From NCBI GenBank assembly GCA_002733765.1, contig NVWU01000017.1:33535-97534 (forward strand): a stretch of 64,000 nt of DNA, given 5' to 3'. The notes below the pieces were generated by a model, which worked only from the letters and a program-made list of their open reading frames with translations, did no database searches and was not told where the DNA came from. The DNA comes from Colwellia sp. (GTDB lineage Bacteria; Pseudomonadota; Gammaproteobacteria; Enterobacterales; Alteromonadaceae). Positions 1 to 9,172 of this stretch are shown piece after piece. The position numbers and the translations under genes are program-made. Numbering within the stretch: position 1 is the first letter of the stretch; every line of letters starts with the position of its first letter.

Positions 1-1983
1 TTGCACTTCCTATGGCAAGGGTTTTTAGTGGCTGCGGTATTGAAGTCTATATTGCTTATTTGCAACAATCATAAACCTCAACTGCGCTATGCACTGTCAG
101 CGTTGGCAATGTCGGTTAACTTGTTATTACCCATAGTTACTTTTGCGATTATCTATCAGACGGAAAGCTCGCCCGTTAATACAATAGCTAACTCATTAGC
201 GTTAAGTGAATTTATACAAGAGTTAAAACAGCCTGATGCCTTTTTTAGTTATAACGAGTTAACGGCATTACTGCCTTCCTTGTTACCTTATATTGCCATT
301 TTATGGTTAGCAACAATTAGCCTACTAGCTGGAAAGTTATTATTAGAAATTTATAATGTTAATAATTTGCCACAACAAAACACTGTGGCACCAAGTGAAA
401 AACTACAAGCTCGATTTAATGAGTTAGCGAAACAAATTAAACTAACTATCACACCTCGATTATTAATTTCAGCAAAAATTAAAGTCCCTATGGCCATTGG
501 CTGGCTTAAACCTGTGGTTTTATTACCGGCTAACATGGTAAGTGGCTTAAGTAACCTACAATTAGAAATGCTGCTTCTACATGAGTTAGCTCATATTCGC
601 CGTCATGATTACTTAGTTAACTTTTTTCAAACATTAGTGGAAATATTATTGTTCTTCCACCCAGCTGTACACTGGGTATCTATGCAAATGCGTAATGAAC
701 GTGAATATTGCAGCGATGATATTGCTGTGCAACATTGTGGTGATGCCGTTGGCTATGCTCATACTTTAGCGGATACCGCATTTTTATGTACAAAAGCTCA
801 TCATCATACCATTCCTGATCTGGCAATGGCCGCGTCTGGTGGTGATTTAAAACAACGCGTAGTTCGTTTAGTTGATCATCACTGTGCGCCCAAAAACAAC
901 ATCAGTAAGTGGTTTGCCAGTGCCACTATCGTGTTTTCAGTATTACTGCTATCAAGCAAGCAGCTATTGACCATGCCATTGCTTGACGTTTGGTATAGTG
1001 AAAAACCATCACAGCATTCAAACATGACTGAACAAGCAGAAAAAAATAATAGTCAAATAAGTAGTAATACATTATCAAAATATTCTATTGCTCAACAGTT
1101 ATTAACTCCCCAAAGTAAGCCAAATTTAGCCCATACTCTTGACTTAAAAACCCCGCAAGAATCGCAAGCAATATTAATCCAAAAGCAGCAAAAAAATAGT
1201 CAAACGCATACAGCAGCAGTGATAGAAGAACCATTAACGATTACCACTCAACAACAAGTGAACACCACTAACGCTACATCATTAATTATCCCGTTAGATA
1301 ATTCACTTGTAACAACAAATCAAGCTAATCAACTTAGTAAAGAATCGACTCCCCTTGATGCGGCAAGGGTTGAGCCAGTATTTAAACGTAGTAACTCTCA
1401 TAGTCAATCATTATTAGTAGCCGCGACCCCATACCAACCAAAAAATGCAATATTGGCGATTACACCTCTAACGCAAACACTGAAAGCTAAAAAAATTAAC
1501 ATTAGAAAAATCACCACTCCAAGTAAAAATTCAGATATTTCGCTGTTAACTAGCACATCTAGCAACAACAGCAAAAAAAACATCTTAGCCTTTACTGATA
1601 GTAAAAAAAATATAAGTACAAAATTTGTTGATCATATTTCAAGACAAAAAGAAGAATGGGTTCAACCTATTGCCATAACAAACAAATCAATTATCCCCAT
1701 AGCACCTATTTGGCATAGTGCAGAACAAGTAAAATCAGTTGTTCCTATTTACCCTCGCGTGGCAAAGCGTAAAGGGATTGAAATAGAAATAAAAGTTAAC
1801 TTTACTATTGATGTTGATGGTCAGATCAAAGATATCAAATTTGCTCAACACAATAGAATTAATTACTTCAAAAAATCAATACGAACAGCGATAAAAAAAT
1901 GGCGGTTTTTACCTGCTAAAGTTAATGAAAAACCCGTAGAAAGCCAAATGGCTAAAGTCTTTTCTTTTAGCTTAGAAAGCTAA
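1..1983 (+). CDS. M56-family (BlaR1-like) membrane metallopeptidase with C-terminal TonB-type domain, 5' partial
   Basis: This is an integral membrane zinc peptidase of the BlaR1/MecR1 type. The HExxH motif lies at His194-Glu195 and His198 (HELAH), followed by RRHDYLVN and an NERE segment near residue 230 that can supply the third zinc ligand. Hydrophobic segments lie at about residues 1-20, 37-53, 90-110 and 305-325. Residues 330-570 are low-complexity, rich in Gln, Asn, Ser and Thr, probably a periplasmic linker. The last 85 residues resemble a TonB/energy-transducer C-terminal domain (VVPIYPRVAKRKG...). The frame is open to the first base and M56 proteins normally begin a few residues earlier, so the start probably lies just upstream of the window. 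In the family a BlaI-type repressor often precedes the gene; that position is outside the window. Substrate and signal are unknown. Confidence 0.8.
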   Translation: MHFLWQGFLVAAVLKSILLICNNHKPQLRYALSALAMSVNLLLPIVTFAIIYQTESSPVNTIANSLALSEFIQELKQPDAFFSYNELTALLPSLLPYIAILWLATISLLAGKLLLEIYNVNNLPQQNTVAPSEKLQARFNELAKQIKLTITPRLLISAKIKVPMAIGWLKPVVLLPANMVSGLSNLQLEMLLLHELAHIRRHDYLVNFFQTLVEILLFFHPAVHWVSMQMRNEREYCSDDIAVQHCGDAVGYAHTLADTAFLCTKAHHHTIPDLAMAASGGDLKQRVVRLVDHHCAPKNNISKWFASATIVFSVLLLSSKQLLTMPLLDVWYSEKPSQHSNMTEQAEKNNSQISSNTLSKYSIAQQLLTPQSKPNLAHTLDLKTPQESQAILIQKQQKNSQTHTAAVIEEPLTITTQQQVNTTNATSLIIPLDNSLVTTNQANQLSKESTPLDAARVEPVFKRSNSHSQSLLVAATPYQPKNAILAITPLTQTLKAKKINIRKITTPSKNSDISLLTSTSSNNSKKNILAFTDSKKNISTKFVDHISRQKEEWVQPIAITNKSIIPIAPIWHSAEQVKSVVPIYPRVAKRKGIEIEIKVNFTIDVDGQIKDIKFAQHNRINYFKKSIRTAIKKWRFLPAKVNEKPVESQMAKVFSFSLES

Positions 1984-2373
1984 AGTTTCTTCATTTATAA
2001 TTGCTCTCTTCAATCACATTAGCTGACATTAGCGGATATTTATATCTCTCACCCCTCTGTAAGTTACGGTTATAACGTAATACTAACTTCAGCCAAACAA
2101 AAAATTAAGCAGTGAATAAAAATAAATTCGAATTATATTCGATATTCACAAAGTCCATTAGTTGAAAGGAATATTTAGCGGGCCAAATTTTTTTGAGCGA
2201 AGCAAAACAACACCTGTATTGTGTCGCACTCCAACATTGACACCGGGATCCACTACCACTGAGTCATGTCTTCATCATAAACATTTGTTTTACATTTATA
2301 TTTACTCAGTAAATGCTTTACTTAATCTAGAGTGACCGAACAAAAAGTCAAACTGCTGTTCGGCCTATTCAGT
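1984..2373. other. Intergenic region between convergent genes
   Basis: This 390-base AT-rich gap separates the convergent peptidase and alcohol dehydrogenase genes. Nothing coding was recognised. A weak inverted repeat (CCGAACA at 2336-2342 with TGTTCGG at 2357-2363) lies just beyond the stop of the minus-strand gene. It has no clear T-tract, so it is at best a poor terminator. Confidence 0.4.
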
Positions 2374-3522
2374 TTACATAGCTGCAAGGTACATCTGGCA
2401 AATTTCTTCGTGACTTGCTTGTTTAGGATTAGTTAAACCACACACATCTTTTAAGGCATTGTCAGCCAATAATGAAATATCATCAGCTTTAACACCTAAC
2501 GTTTCTAATCCCGCCGGAATACCTACTTTTAGCGATAATTTTTCAATAGCACTGATGGCAGCATTTGCACCTTGCTCTGCTGACATAGCAAGTACATCAA
2601 CGCCCATACTCTTGGCAATATCTTTTAATCTTTCTGGGCATACTTGTGCGTTATAACGTTGTACATGCGGTAATAATACAGCATTACAAACGCCATGAGG
2701 TAAGTCATAAAAACCGCCTAGTTGGTGAGCCATGGCGTGAACATAACCTAAAGAGGCATTGTTAAATGCCATACCAGCCATAAATTGGGCATAAGCCATT
2801 TGCTCTCTTGCTTCAATATTTTCACCATTATCAACCGCTGTTGGCAAATTGGCCTGAATAAGTTCGATGGCTTTTAGTGCCACGGCATCGGTAATTGGCG
2901 TGGCTGCGATAGAAACATAGGCTTCAATTGCATGAGTTAATGCATCCATACCTGTTGCAGCCGTTAATGAGGCTGGCATACCAACCATTAGTGATGGATC
3001 ATTAACCGATAATACTGGCGTAGTATGTTTATCAATAATGGCCATTTTTACATGACGTTTTTCATCAGTAATGATAGCAAAACGTGTCATTTCCGATGCG
3101 GTGCCCGCTGTTGTATTAATGGCAATTAAAGGCAGTTGTGGGCTTTTAGATTGGTCGACACCTTCATAATCGGCAATTGCTCCCCCATTACTGGCGACTA
3201 ACGCTATACCTTTGGCGCAATCATGTGGAGAGCCCCCACCTAAAGAAACAACAAAATCACAATCATGTTGTTTGAGTATTTCTAACCCATCATTAACATT
3301 ACTTATTGTTGGGTTAGGCTGTGCTTTATCAAATACGATACTGGCAATTTGCTGCTGATCGAGTAAATCAGTGAAATTTTTTACCACGCCTATTTTATTT
3401 AAAACGCTATCACTAACAATTAATCCCTGTTTAAATCCTTGCTCTTTTATATAATTAATAGCTTCAGCTAAACTACCACTGCCCATCATGTTTATAGATG
3501 GCATATAAAATGTTGAACTCAT
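2374..3522 (-). CDS. yiaY: Iron-containing alcohol dehydrogenase, YiaY type
   Basis: This is an NAD(P)-dependent, Fe(II)-requiring group III alcohol dehydrogenase, cytoplasmic. It is 382 residues long, matching E. coli YiaY in length and closely in sequence along the whole protein. The cofactor-binding [11 protein letters not shown] block starts near residue 95. The metal ligands are visible as Asp193 and His197 ([12 protein letters not shown]), His262 or His266 (HAMAHQLGG) and His276 (LPHGVCNAV). It stands alone; the next gene downstream is convergent. An AGGAG sequence lies just upstream of the ATG. The in vivo substrate is not settled for YiaY itself; short-chain aldehydes or alcohols are likely. 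Confidence 0.93.
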   Translation of the reverse strand: MSSTFYMPSINMMGSGSLAEAINYIKEQGFKQGLIVSDSVLNKIGVVKNFTDLLDQQQIASIVFDKAQPNPTISNVNDGLEILKQHDCDFVVSLGGGSPHDCAKGIALVASNGGAIADYEGVDQSKSPQLPLIAINTTAGTASEMTRFAIITDEKRHVKMAIIDKHTTPVLSVNDPSLMVGMPASLTAATGMDALTHAIEAYVSIAATPITDAVALKAIELIQANLPTAVDNGENIEAREQMAYAQFMAGMAFNNASLGYVHAMAHQLGGFYDLPHGVCNAVLLPHVQRYNAQVCPERLKDIAKSMGVDVLAMSAEQGANAAISAIEKLSLKVGIPAGLETLGVKADDISLLADNALKDVCGLTNPKQASHEEICQMYLAAM

Positions 3523-3909
3523 AATATTCTCCTTTAATTAATTAATTTATACCACGCAGAATAGTTGAACAGCTTGATCTAAAACATAAGCCCATCATTA
3601 AATATATTTAAAATGACAATAAAATCACTACGTTAACTTAAGATAGTAACTGCTCATAAAGTGGTTTTTTAGTTGATGAGGCTGGCAAAAGCCGTGATAC
3701 TGGAGTTGGTAGTTATCGAGATAAGCAATCATGAAGCAAAACTGGCTATTCGAATAGCGTATGGCGGATAAAAAAAAGGAAAATGGGTGACTTAACTGAA
3801 TGAAACGGACAGGTATGGCTAGCCTGTCGCAGAATCTGCCTTAATAACACAGCCAAACCTCCACTATTTTTGAGCGTGTCAATTCTTTGGTGATTGTTTA
3901 CCTATTAAG
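3523..3909. other. Non-coding region upstream of yiaY and of a transposase remnant
   Basis: No gene was recognised here. The first 60 bases should hold the yiaY promoter (minus strand). The rest has short frames broken by stops in every direction and may be decayed mobile-element DNA belonging to the adjacent IS91-type remnant, but no homology could be read with confidence. Confidence 0.4.
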
Positions 3910-4340
3910 GAGGAAAGACACTTTTTGGCGTGGCTCAATAGTCAACGCAAATGGATTGGGTCGTTTATGCGAAACGCCCCTTTGCTGGGCCACAAGCGGT
4001 ATTGGCTTATCTATCGAGATACACACATCGGGTTGCCATCTCGAATTCTCGGCTGGTTGCTATGGATAAGGAAACGGTGACTTTCAAGTGGAAGAATTAT
4101 CGCGTAAAGGAGCAGAATAGGCAGCGCACCATGACGCTGACACACGATGAGTTTATCCGGCGTTTTTACTGCATGTCTTACCAAGTTCAATTCCCGCGGT
4201 TTCCTCATTGTGAGCCTTTCAGACATCATCCTTTCTATGATGAGCTGCTGATAGGTTTTGTGCACTGGCTGATATCTAAAAACCTTAACGAAGTGATCGT
4301 TAGTAAAGTGAAAATTTTGCATTTTGCTATGTATCTTTAG
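3910..4340 (+). pseudogene. IS91/IS801-type transposase remnant, frameshifted
   Basis: The frame from 3951 reads WVVYAKRPFAGP followed by VLAYLSRYTHRVAISN and then a TLTHDEFIRRF block. These are hallmark segments from the C-terminal half of the Y2 (rolling-circle) transposase of IS91-type elements. Just upstream, a second frame reads FLAWLNSQRK, so the match continues across a frameshift near 3947. At about 4161, IRRF should continue as LLHVLP; that sequence is present one frame over (a 5-T run where 6 would keep frame). The catalytic N-terminal half and the element ends were not found. It is dead and truncated on both sides. A spurious start inside it could give a 129-residue product, which is unlikely to be functional. 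Confidence 0.8.
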
Positions 4341-4575
4341 TGGTAAAAGTTAGCGTTCTGAGATGAAACACCACAGGCAGCAATGAGCTTTTAGTTCACA
4401 TAGAGGCTGAACGATTTATTGGCAAATAATTATTATCAAAAGCTTAAACTTTTTATCTATGGGGAACGTCAGCTATCGGGAAACTGCTAGAGGAATATGA
4501 TTGTTAAGCCATGTCCTTTGTAGTTCAACACATACAAAAATTTTCAAATATTAATGTCTTCGGTGTGGCATAAGT

Positions 4576-4905
4576 CTATTTGTTTTTCGATGTTGGCCAA
4601 ACAAAGGGAGCGGGCTTGGTGGAAGTTGTTTCTGCTACTGCTGTATTCTGGGCGAGTATCCCCCTGATTAATTTACCCGTTTCTTTATGTTTACTACAAA
4701 ATGTTTTTAGGTATAAAATTTCAACTCTACTGCGTGCCCAAGGGGTTGTACGCAGAAATTTCAAACTTGATTTAAGACGCGGTTTATTGGTGAAACAACG
4801 AATATTAAGTAACTCACCCATCTTATCCCAACCAATTTTCTTCTCTAGTTCGGTTAGAATCTGTTCAAGTTTCACGCCGTGTAGCGGATCATTACTTTTA
4901 TTCAT
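4576..4905 (-). CDS. VF530-family (DUF2132) small DNA-binding-type protein
   Basis: The first 75 residues match the VF530 family (DUF2132): DPLHGVKLEQILTEL, GWDKMGELL, INIRCF-like RCFTNKP, then LKSSLKFLRTTPWAR and the KVE/RVE-LYL helix. The Vibrio fischeri founder has a solved fold that suggested nucleic acid binding; no function is established. This copy is 109 residues, longer than the usual 70-80, with a basic and Thr-rich tail after residue 75. A frame on the other strand covers the same bases, but only the minus frame matches a family and has a plausible ribosome binding site (AGGTAGG before the ATG). Confidence 0.85.
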   Translation of the reverse strand: MNKSNDPLHGVKLEQILTELEKKIGWDKMGELLNIRCFTNKPRLKSSLKFLRTTPWARSRVEILYLKTFCSKHKETGKLIRGILAQNTAVAETTSTKPAPFVWPTSKNK

Positions 4906-5020
4906 AGCCTACCTAAGTTCAAAAATAGCATTGTAACAAGTTTCCTAAATATTGACAGACTTATGCGTTTAACTCAGGTAAAAGTGCACCAAGAACTTTA
5001 TGAAAAAGTTAATATCCCCA

Positions 5021-5037
5021 GTGAGCTTGAAGCTCAC
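5021..5037. promoter_or_regulatory. 17-bp perfect palindrome upstream of the integrase-regulator fusion
   Basis: GTGAGCT-TGA-AGCTCAC is a perfect 7-bp inverted repeat with a 3-base centre, 42 bases before the start at 5080. It could be an operator, or a recombination-related site of the former integrase. Neither is shown by the sequence alone. Confidence 0.4.
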
Positions 5038-5079
5038 AATAGACCATACTTAGTTCTCCATTAATAACGGAGAATAATC

Positions 5080-6297
5080 ATGTTTTCTTTAACCGTTTAT
5101 AAACCAACTGAGCCTTGGAACAAAAATAAAATTGTAGGGCAAAAATTACCACTTAAACTACAACAAATTTGGGCAATCCGAATCCGACTAGAATTAGTGA
5201 ATAATATAAGAGATCTTGCACTTTTTAACCTTGCTATAGATAGTAAATTAAGAGGCTGCGATTTAGCTGCTCTAAAAATAAGGGATATTGCCCACGGGAA
5301 AACTATTCAGTCTAGAGCTATTATTGTTCAAAAAAAGACAGGATTGCCCGTTCAATTTGAACTTACCGAAAATACACGTAAATCAATTCAAACTTTGATT
5401 ATACATTTTCAACTAAGCCAAAATGACTATTTGTTTAAATCGAGAATTCATTCGTCAGCACATTTATCAACACGGCAGTATGGAGGAATAGTCGATGCTT
5501 GGGTTTCAATGATTGGTTTAGACCAAACCCAATATGGGACTCATACGATGAAAAGAACCAAACCTACATTGATTTACAAGAAAACTAAAAACCTGCGAGC
5601 ATGTCAACTGTTGCTCGGCCATAAAAAGCTTGAAAGCACTGTACAATACTTTATTTTATCGATTCATATCGATATTATGCCTTATTTATCAAAACTGAGT
5701 GTAATCATGCATGACAAAGATAAAGCATTTATTGCCTTAAGAAAATCACTCTGCTCATATGCTTCTATCAGCGATGATACATGGCAGGTCTTTATTGCCA
5801 TCTGTAAATTTAAATCGCTTACAAAACATAGCTTTCTTTATAATATTGGTAGTATTCCATCTTCTTATTCGTACATCTATCACGGATTAGTTAGATGCTT
5901 TTCCTGTGATGAAAAGGGAAGTGAATATAATAAGATGTTTTTTGATGAAGGAACGTTCCCTGGTTCAATGACGGCCTTATTAGCATCTGCACCATCATTA
6001 CTTGCTTTTGAAGCACTTGAAAACTCGTTAATCATTGAGATTGATTTTATAGCTTATCGAAAATTAATGTTTCAAAATGACGAGTTGAAACTGTTTCAAA
6101 TTAATTATTTAGAGAAAAATTGGTTGTTGGCAAAAGATGCTCGTGAAATTGAGATAGTACAAGAAGATGCGACCGCACGTTATTTGCACTTTATTGATAA
6201 ACATTTTTCGCTCATTGATCGCTTACCGCAATATCATATAGCTTCACACCTAGGCATTACACCCACACAATTAAGTCGTATTAGAAAAAACCTTTAG
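5080..6297 (+). CDS. Fusion of tyrosine integrase and Crp/Fnr-family regulator
   Basis: Residues 1-190 are a compact tyrosine recombinase of the roughly 200-residue type (EPWNKNK, LRDLALFNLAIDSKLRGCDL-like block, YGTHTM, LLLGHKKLESTVQY). Arg58, His155, His181 and the nucleophile Tyr190 are present, but the HxxR arginine is Lys158, so activity is doubtful. The usual last 15-20 residues after the tyrosine are missing. From residue 200 or 210 the frame continues as a Crp/Fnr-type protein: a cNMP-fold domain, then near the C-terminus LPQYHIASHLGITPTQLSRIRK, a typical helix-turn-helix. The regulator may instead start at ATG 5677 or 5707, neither with a strong ribosome binding site. A truncated integrase placed in frame before an intact regulator is the simplest reading. 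The next genes, on the same strand, are a nitroreductase, a transporter and an acetyltransferase, which it may control. Confidence 0.75.
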   Translation: MFSLTVYKPTEPWNKNKIVGQKLPLKLQQIWAIRIRLELVNNIRDLALFNLAIDSKLRGCDLAALKIRDIAHGKTIQSRAIIVQKKTGLPVQFELTENTRKSIQTLIIHFQLSQNDYLFKSRIHSSAHLSTRQYGGIVDAWVSMIGLDQTQYGTHTMKRTKPTLIYKKTKNLRACQLLLGHKKLESTVQYFILSIHIDIMPYLSKLSVIMHDKDKAFIALRKSLCSYASISDDTWQVFIAICKFKSLTKHSFLYNIGSIPSSYSYIYHGLVRCFSCDEKGSEYNKMFFDEGTFPGSMTALLASAPSLLAFEALENSLIIEIDFIAYRKLMFQNDELKLFQINYLEKNWLLAKDAREIEIVQEDATARYLHFIDKHFSLIDRLPQYHIASHLGITPTQLSRIRKNL

Positions 6298-6416
6298 TTT
6301 ATCAACCTATGTAAATGAACTTGCCGCATAATATATTTATTATCTATTCATCAAGTCACCAGACAATAATCTAATTTTGTTTGGTATTTATGAACGTATA
6401 AAAAACAAGCGATATT

Positions 6417-7046
6417 ATGATGAAATTATTAGATGCCTTACAGTGGCGTTATGCAGTTAAACAGTTTTCAAATACAAAAGTATCATCAACTGATCTAAGA
6501 GTATTAATGAATTCAGCACGTTTGAGCGCATCTTCTTATGGCCTTCAACCCTATAATATACTAGTAATAGAATCGGCGACTTTAAGAAAAAAATTATTAC
6601 CATTTTCATACGGCCAAAACAAAGTTGCCGACAGCTCACATTTAATTGTATTTGCTGCTCACAGCCAAGTAGGCAATGCTACCGTAGACCGTTATATAGA
6701 CAAACATGTCCAAATCACAGGTAAATCTCATGAAGATCTCCGCAATTATTCATTACATATGAAGTCTGCTCTGAATAATAAAACTCTGGCCAACAAACAA
6801 GAGTGGGCGCACCAACAAGCCTATATCGCTTTAGGAAACTTCTTAACCTGTGCCGCAGCCATGAAAATTGATAGTTGTCCGATGACAGGAATTGATACGG
6901 CTGGTTACGATACCGTTTTAGATTTGGATAAAAAAGGTTTAACCACCTCGGTAATTTGTCCTATTGGATATAGACATCAAGACGATACTCAGTCAACAGC
7001 TCCGAAAGTACGTTTTGATTATGATGAAATAATTCAGGAACTTTAA
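6417..7046 (+). CDS. NAD(P)H-dependent nitroreductase-family flavoprotein
   Basis: This 209-residue protein has the nitroreductase-family layout: an RYAVKQF segment near residue 11 (FMN phosphate contact), SSYGLQPY at about residues 39-46, HQQAYIALGNFLTCAA in the dimer helix, and PMTGID with a C-terminal GYR motif. It resembles NfsB/YdjA-type NAD(P)H oxidoreductases acting on quinones, nitroaromatics or enones. It is cytoplasmic and FMN-dependent. One base separates it from the next gene, so they are surely co-transcribed. The start is the first of two adjacent ATG codons; the ribosome binding site is weak. The substrate cannot be read from the sequence. Confidence 0.85.
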   Translation: MMKLLDALQWRYAVKQFSNTKVSSTDLRVLMNSARLSASSYGLQPYNILVIESATLRKKLLPFSYGQNKVADSSHLIVFAAHSQVGNATVDRYIDKHVQITGKSHEDLRNYSLHMKSALNNKTLANKQEWAHQQAYIALGNFLTCAAAMKIDSCPMTGIDTAGYDTVLDLDKKGLTTSVICPIGYRHQDDTQSTAPKVRFDYDEIIQEL

Positions 7047-7047
7047 T

Positions 7048-7506
7048 GTGACTTATTTATCATTTTTGGCACTAGCAGCGGGGGCAGCTATTGCGATACA
7101 AGCAACGATGAATTCCCAATTAGGCGTTTTACTCAAAAGCTCAATGATGGGGACAACTATTGCATTTTTGTTTAGTCTGATTTTCACTATTTCAGCGATG
7201 TTAATCTCCGTTAAAAGTTATCCTAATTTGGATGAAGTAAAATCGGTACCGTTATATTTATGGTTTACTGGTGGTGCGTTAAGTGCCTTTGGTGTCGGTA
7301 TGTTTTATTATTTAATCCCTAAAATGGGGGTGGGTTCCATGATGTCTTATGCCTTATCTGGTCAGATATTAATCGCTATTATAGCTAGTCATTTAGGTTG
7401 GTTTGACTTACCTGTAAAACCAATAAATACAGTCAAAATAACAGGAGTTATCTTACTCATAGTAGGTGTCTTATTAATTAACTGGGAGTCAACTTATGCA
7501 CATTGA
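7048..7506 (+). CDS. DMT-superfamily transporter, DUF606/YdcZ type
   Basis: A 152-residue membrane protein with five hydrophobic segments, typical of the half-size DUF606 (YdcZ) branch of the drug/metabolite transporter superfamily. It opens with LALAAGAAIAIQATMNSQLG, a pattern these proteins share, and ends with a ITGVILLIVGVLLINW helix. Translation starts at GTG, one base after the upstream stop, and the end overlaps the next start by 11 bases, so translational coupling is likely. The family is often paired with Crp-like regulators and small-molecule enzymes; the substrate is unknown. Confidence 0.85.
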   Translation: MTYLSFLALAAGAAIAIQATMNSQLGVLLKSSMMGTTIAFLFSLIFTISAMLISVKSYPNLDEVKSVPLYLWFTGGALSAFGVGMFYYLIPKMGVGSMMSYALSGQILIAIIASHLGWFDLPVKPINTVKITGVILLIVGVLLINWESTYAH

Positions 7507-8275
7507 TCAAGCCAATATATTTAATCTTAAAAGCTTATGGAAGAAATATGGCTCACAAATACAGATTTTTAATAATAATGACAAAAAAATACAGGCTCAG
7601 CCTGAGTTACATATAAATACCCTTTGGCCTCATCGTTGCTGGTTCAATGGTTCAATAATATTGAATGATTTTTCATGGCTTTCAAATATTCCTGAAATGA
7701 CAATTTTTCCTATCTGGCCAATGCTTGACGATAAAGGAAATAGCGTGGAAGCATCTACAGAACTTGAACTGATTGAAAAACAATTACAAAAGAATAATTG
7801 GCACTGTATGTTAGAGCAGACAGCTATGTTTTTAGCATTGTCTGATGATGCTAACGAATACCGAGTAGAAACACGCATTGGCTTTACCATAAAAAAAGTG
7901 GAAACACCTGATAACATAACTTTATGGCTTGGTATAGTGAGTGATGCTTTCGGTTATTCTGTTGACCGAACAGTCATAGAAAAGTTGACTAACGAGCCTG
8001 ATATGCAGATATTAATGGCCTATGAAAATAGTCAGGCCATTGCGAGTGCAATTCTATATAAAACGGGTGATATCATTGGTATACATCAATTTGGGGTTAA
8101 ACAAGACTTTCAAGGTAAAGGTTTTGCTCACAGTTTTATGAAAGAAATAATCGCAGCTTGTCATTTGTGGCAAGGAAAGAACATCGTTTTACAAGCATCA
8201 TCTTCAGGCAAACCACTTTATGAACAGTTGGGTTTTCAATCTCAATTTTTAATTAAAAGTTATCAGAGACAATAG
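7496..8275 (+). CDS. GNAT-family N-acetyltransferase
   Basis: A 259-residue protein. The C-terminal half (about residues 140-255) is a GNAT domain with the acetyl-CoA loop QDFQGKGFAHSFMKE at about 202-216 and a terminal PLYEQLGF segment that is characteristic of the fold. The N-terminal half, about 130 residues, is not recognised and contains an aromatic-rich stretch (NTLWPHRCWFNGS). It is the last gene of the regulator/nitroreductase/transporter operon. Together these suggest detoxification or modification of a small compound, but that is inference. Confidence 0.8.
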   Translation: MHIDQANIFNLKSLWKKYGSQIQIFNNNDKKIQAQPELHINTLWPHRCWFNGSIILNDFSWLSNIPEMTIFPIWPMLDDKGNSVEASTELELIEKQLQKNNWHCMLEQTAMFLALSDDANEYRVETRIGFTIKKVETPDNITLWLGIVSDAFGYSVDRTVIEKLTNEPDMQILMAYENSQAIASAILYKTGDIIGIHQFGVKQDFQGKGFAHSFMKEIIAACHLWQGKNIVLQASSSGKPLYEQLGFQSQFLIKSYQRQ

Positions 8276-8530
8276 TTACACCTACAAACGATATAATTAT
8301 TAGCTTGTAGCAATAAGTAAGTCTTCGATGAAACTATAATTCGAACGCAGAGTTAACAATTAATGCTAATGTATCGAAGTGGCAATCCTTGCCGTTAATA
8401 GATGGATGACCAACGGCAGGTATACAGCTTATTGCTGCCTGTCTGATTTAGTTAAGCCCTGATATTTAAAGGTGTCAGATCAGATATAAACTGCTACACA
8501 TTAGCCTATAAAAATATTTCTCATTCCAGC

Positions 8531-9025
8531 TCAACCGCGCATTTTTTTACCATGTCCTTTATGATATTCAATAGTCTTCAACCATTTCACTTGTTGCTCA
8601 GCTGTTAAAACATTAAAAATAGCATGTTTAGTTTTCACTCTAAGTAACGCTAACTGTGCGAAAATAGGCTGGTATGTATCATGTAGTGCATTGAACGCTT
8701 GCTCATCAAAGTTTTTTGTTTGGATTAGTTGTTTCTCTGCCGTTTTAAATTGCTTTATCGAGACTCGTAAAGTTTGATGTTGTTCTTTTGCTTGCCTTTT
8801 TATTGCTTTTATTTGCACTTGTTGCGCTTCGCTCAATGATAAAGCTTTAGTCATACGATTCATTTTATGCTTATTTCCTTGATACTGATATTTTTGATGA
8901 CCTCTTGAATCATCAAAAGCAATGTCACTGTCTGAGGCGTTAACACTGGCAACACTGGCAAAAGCGATAACAATACAAACCGCTATAGTTGAGAAGATAG
9001 TTTTCGTTGATTTAGTCATATTCAT
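8531..9025 (-). CDS. cpxP: CpxP/Spy-family periplasmic stress protein
   Basis: A small periplasmic protein with a cleavable signal peptide (hydrophobic stretch at about residues 12-28, ending VASVNASD) and two LTxxQ-type motifs: LSLSEAQQ in the first half and LTAEQQ near the end. These are the hallmark of CpxP/Spy/ZraP proteins. In E. coli CpxP inhibits the CpxA sensor and binds misfolded proteins. It is divergent from a CpxR/CpxA-like pair, with candidate CpxR half-sites between them, as in Enterobacteria and Vibrio. The start was set at ATG 9025 because GGAG lies 6 bases upstream; a longer TTG start at 9037 overlaps that ribosome binding site. Confidence 0.85.
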   Translation of the reverse strand: MNMTKSTKTIFSTIAVCIVIAFASVASVNASDSDIAFDDSRGHQKYQYQGNKHKMNRMTKALSLSEAQQVQIKAIKRQAKEQHQTLRVSIKQFKTAEKQLIQTKNFDEQAFNALHDTYQPIFAQLALLRVKTKHAIFNVLTAEQQVKWLKTIEYHKGHGKKMRG

Positions 9026-9103
9026 AATTTTCTCCAAAAGATAATTTCGTTATACCACGTTAAATAACTGCTCATCAGTATAGATAGCGCAGTGCTAAGA
9101 TAC

Positions 9104-9130
9104 GTAAAGCCAATGTAAAGATTGAGTAAA
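9104..9130 (+). promoter_or_regulatory. Three phased CpxR half-sites (GTAAA) between cpxP and cpxR
   Basis: GTAAA occurs at 9104, 9115 and 9126, an exact 11-base period (one helical turn). The known CpxR site is two GTAAA copies separated by 4-8 bases; here each gap is 6. The position in the cpxP/cpxR divergent promoter fits autoregulation. Binding itself is inferred. Confidence 0.65.
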
Positions 9131-9172
9131 GGCTGCTAGGATCAAGCATCAGGCAATAATTAATAAGGTAAG

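Noticed and set aside
4011..4322. 103-codon minus-strand frame
   Set aside because: It is the antisense of the transposase remnant and has no recognisable content.
3951..4340. 129-residue protein as an intact gene
   Set aside because: Its content is the C-terminal part of an IS91-type transposase broken by frameshifts on both sides.
4580..4936. 118-codon plus-strand frame
   Set aside because: It covers the VF530-type gene on the minus strand, which has family motifs and a ribosome binding site; the plus frame has neither.
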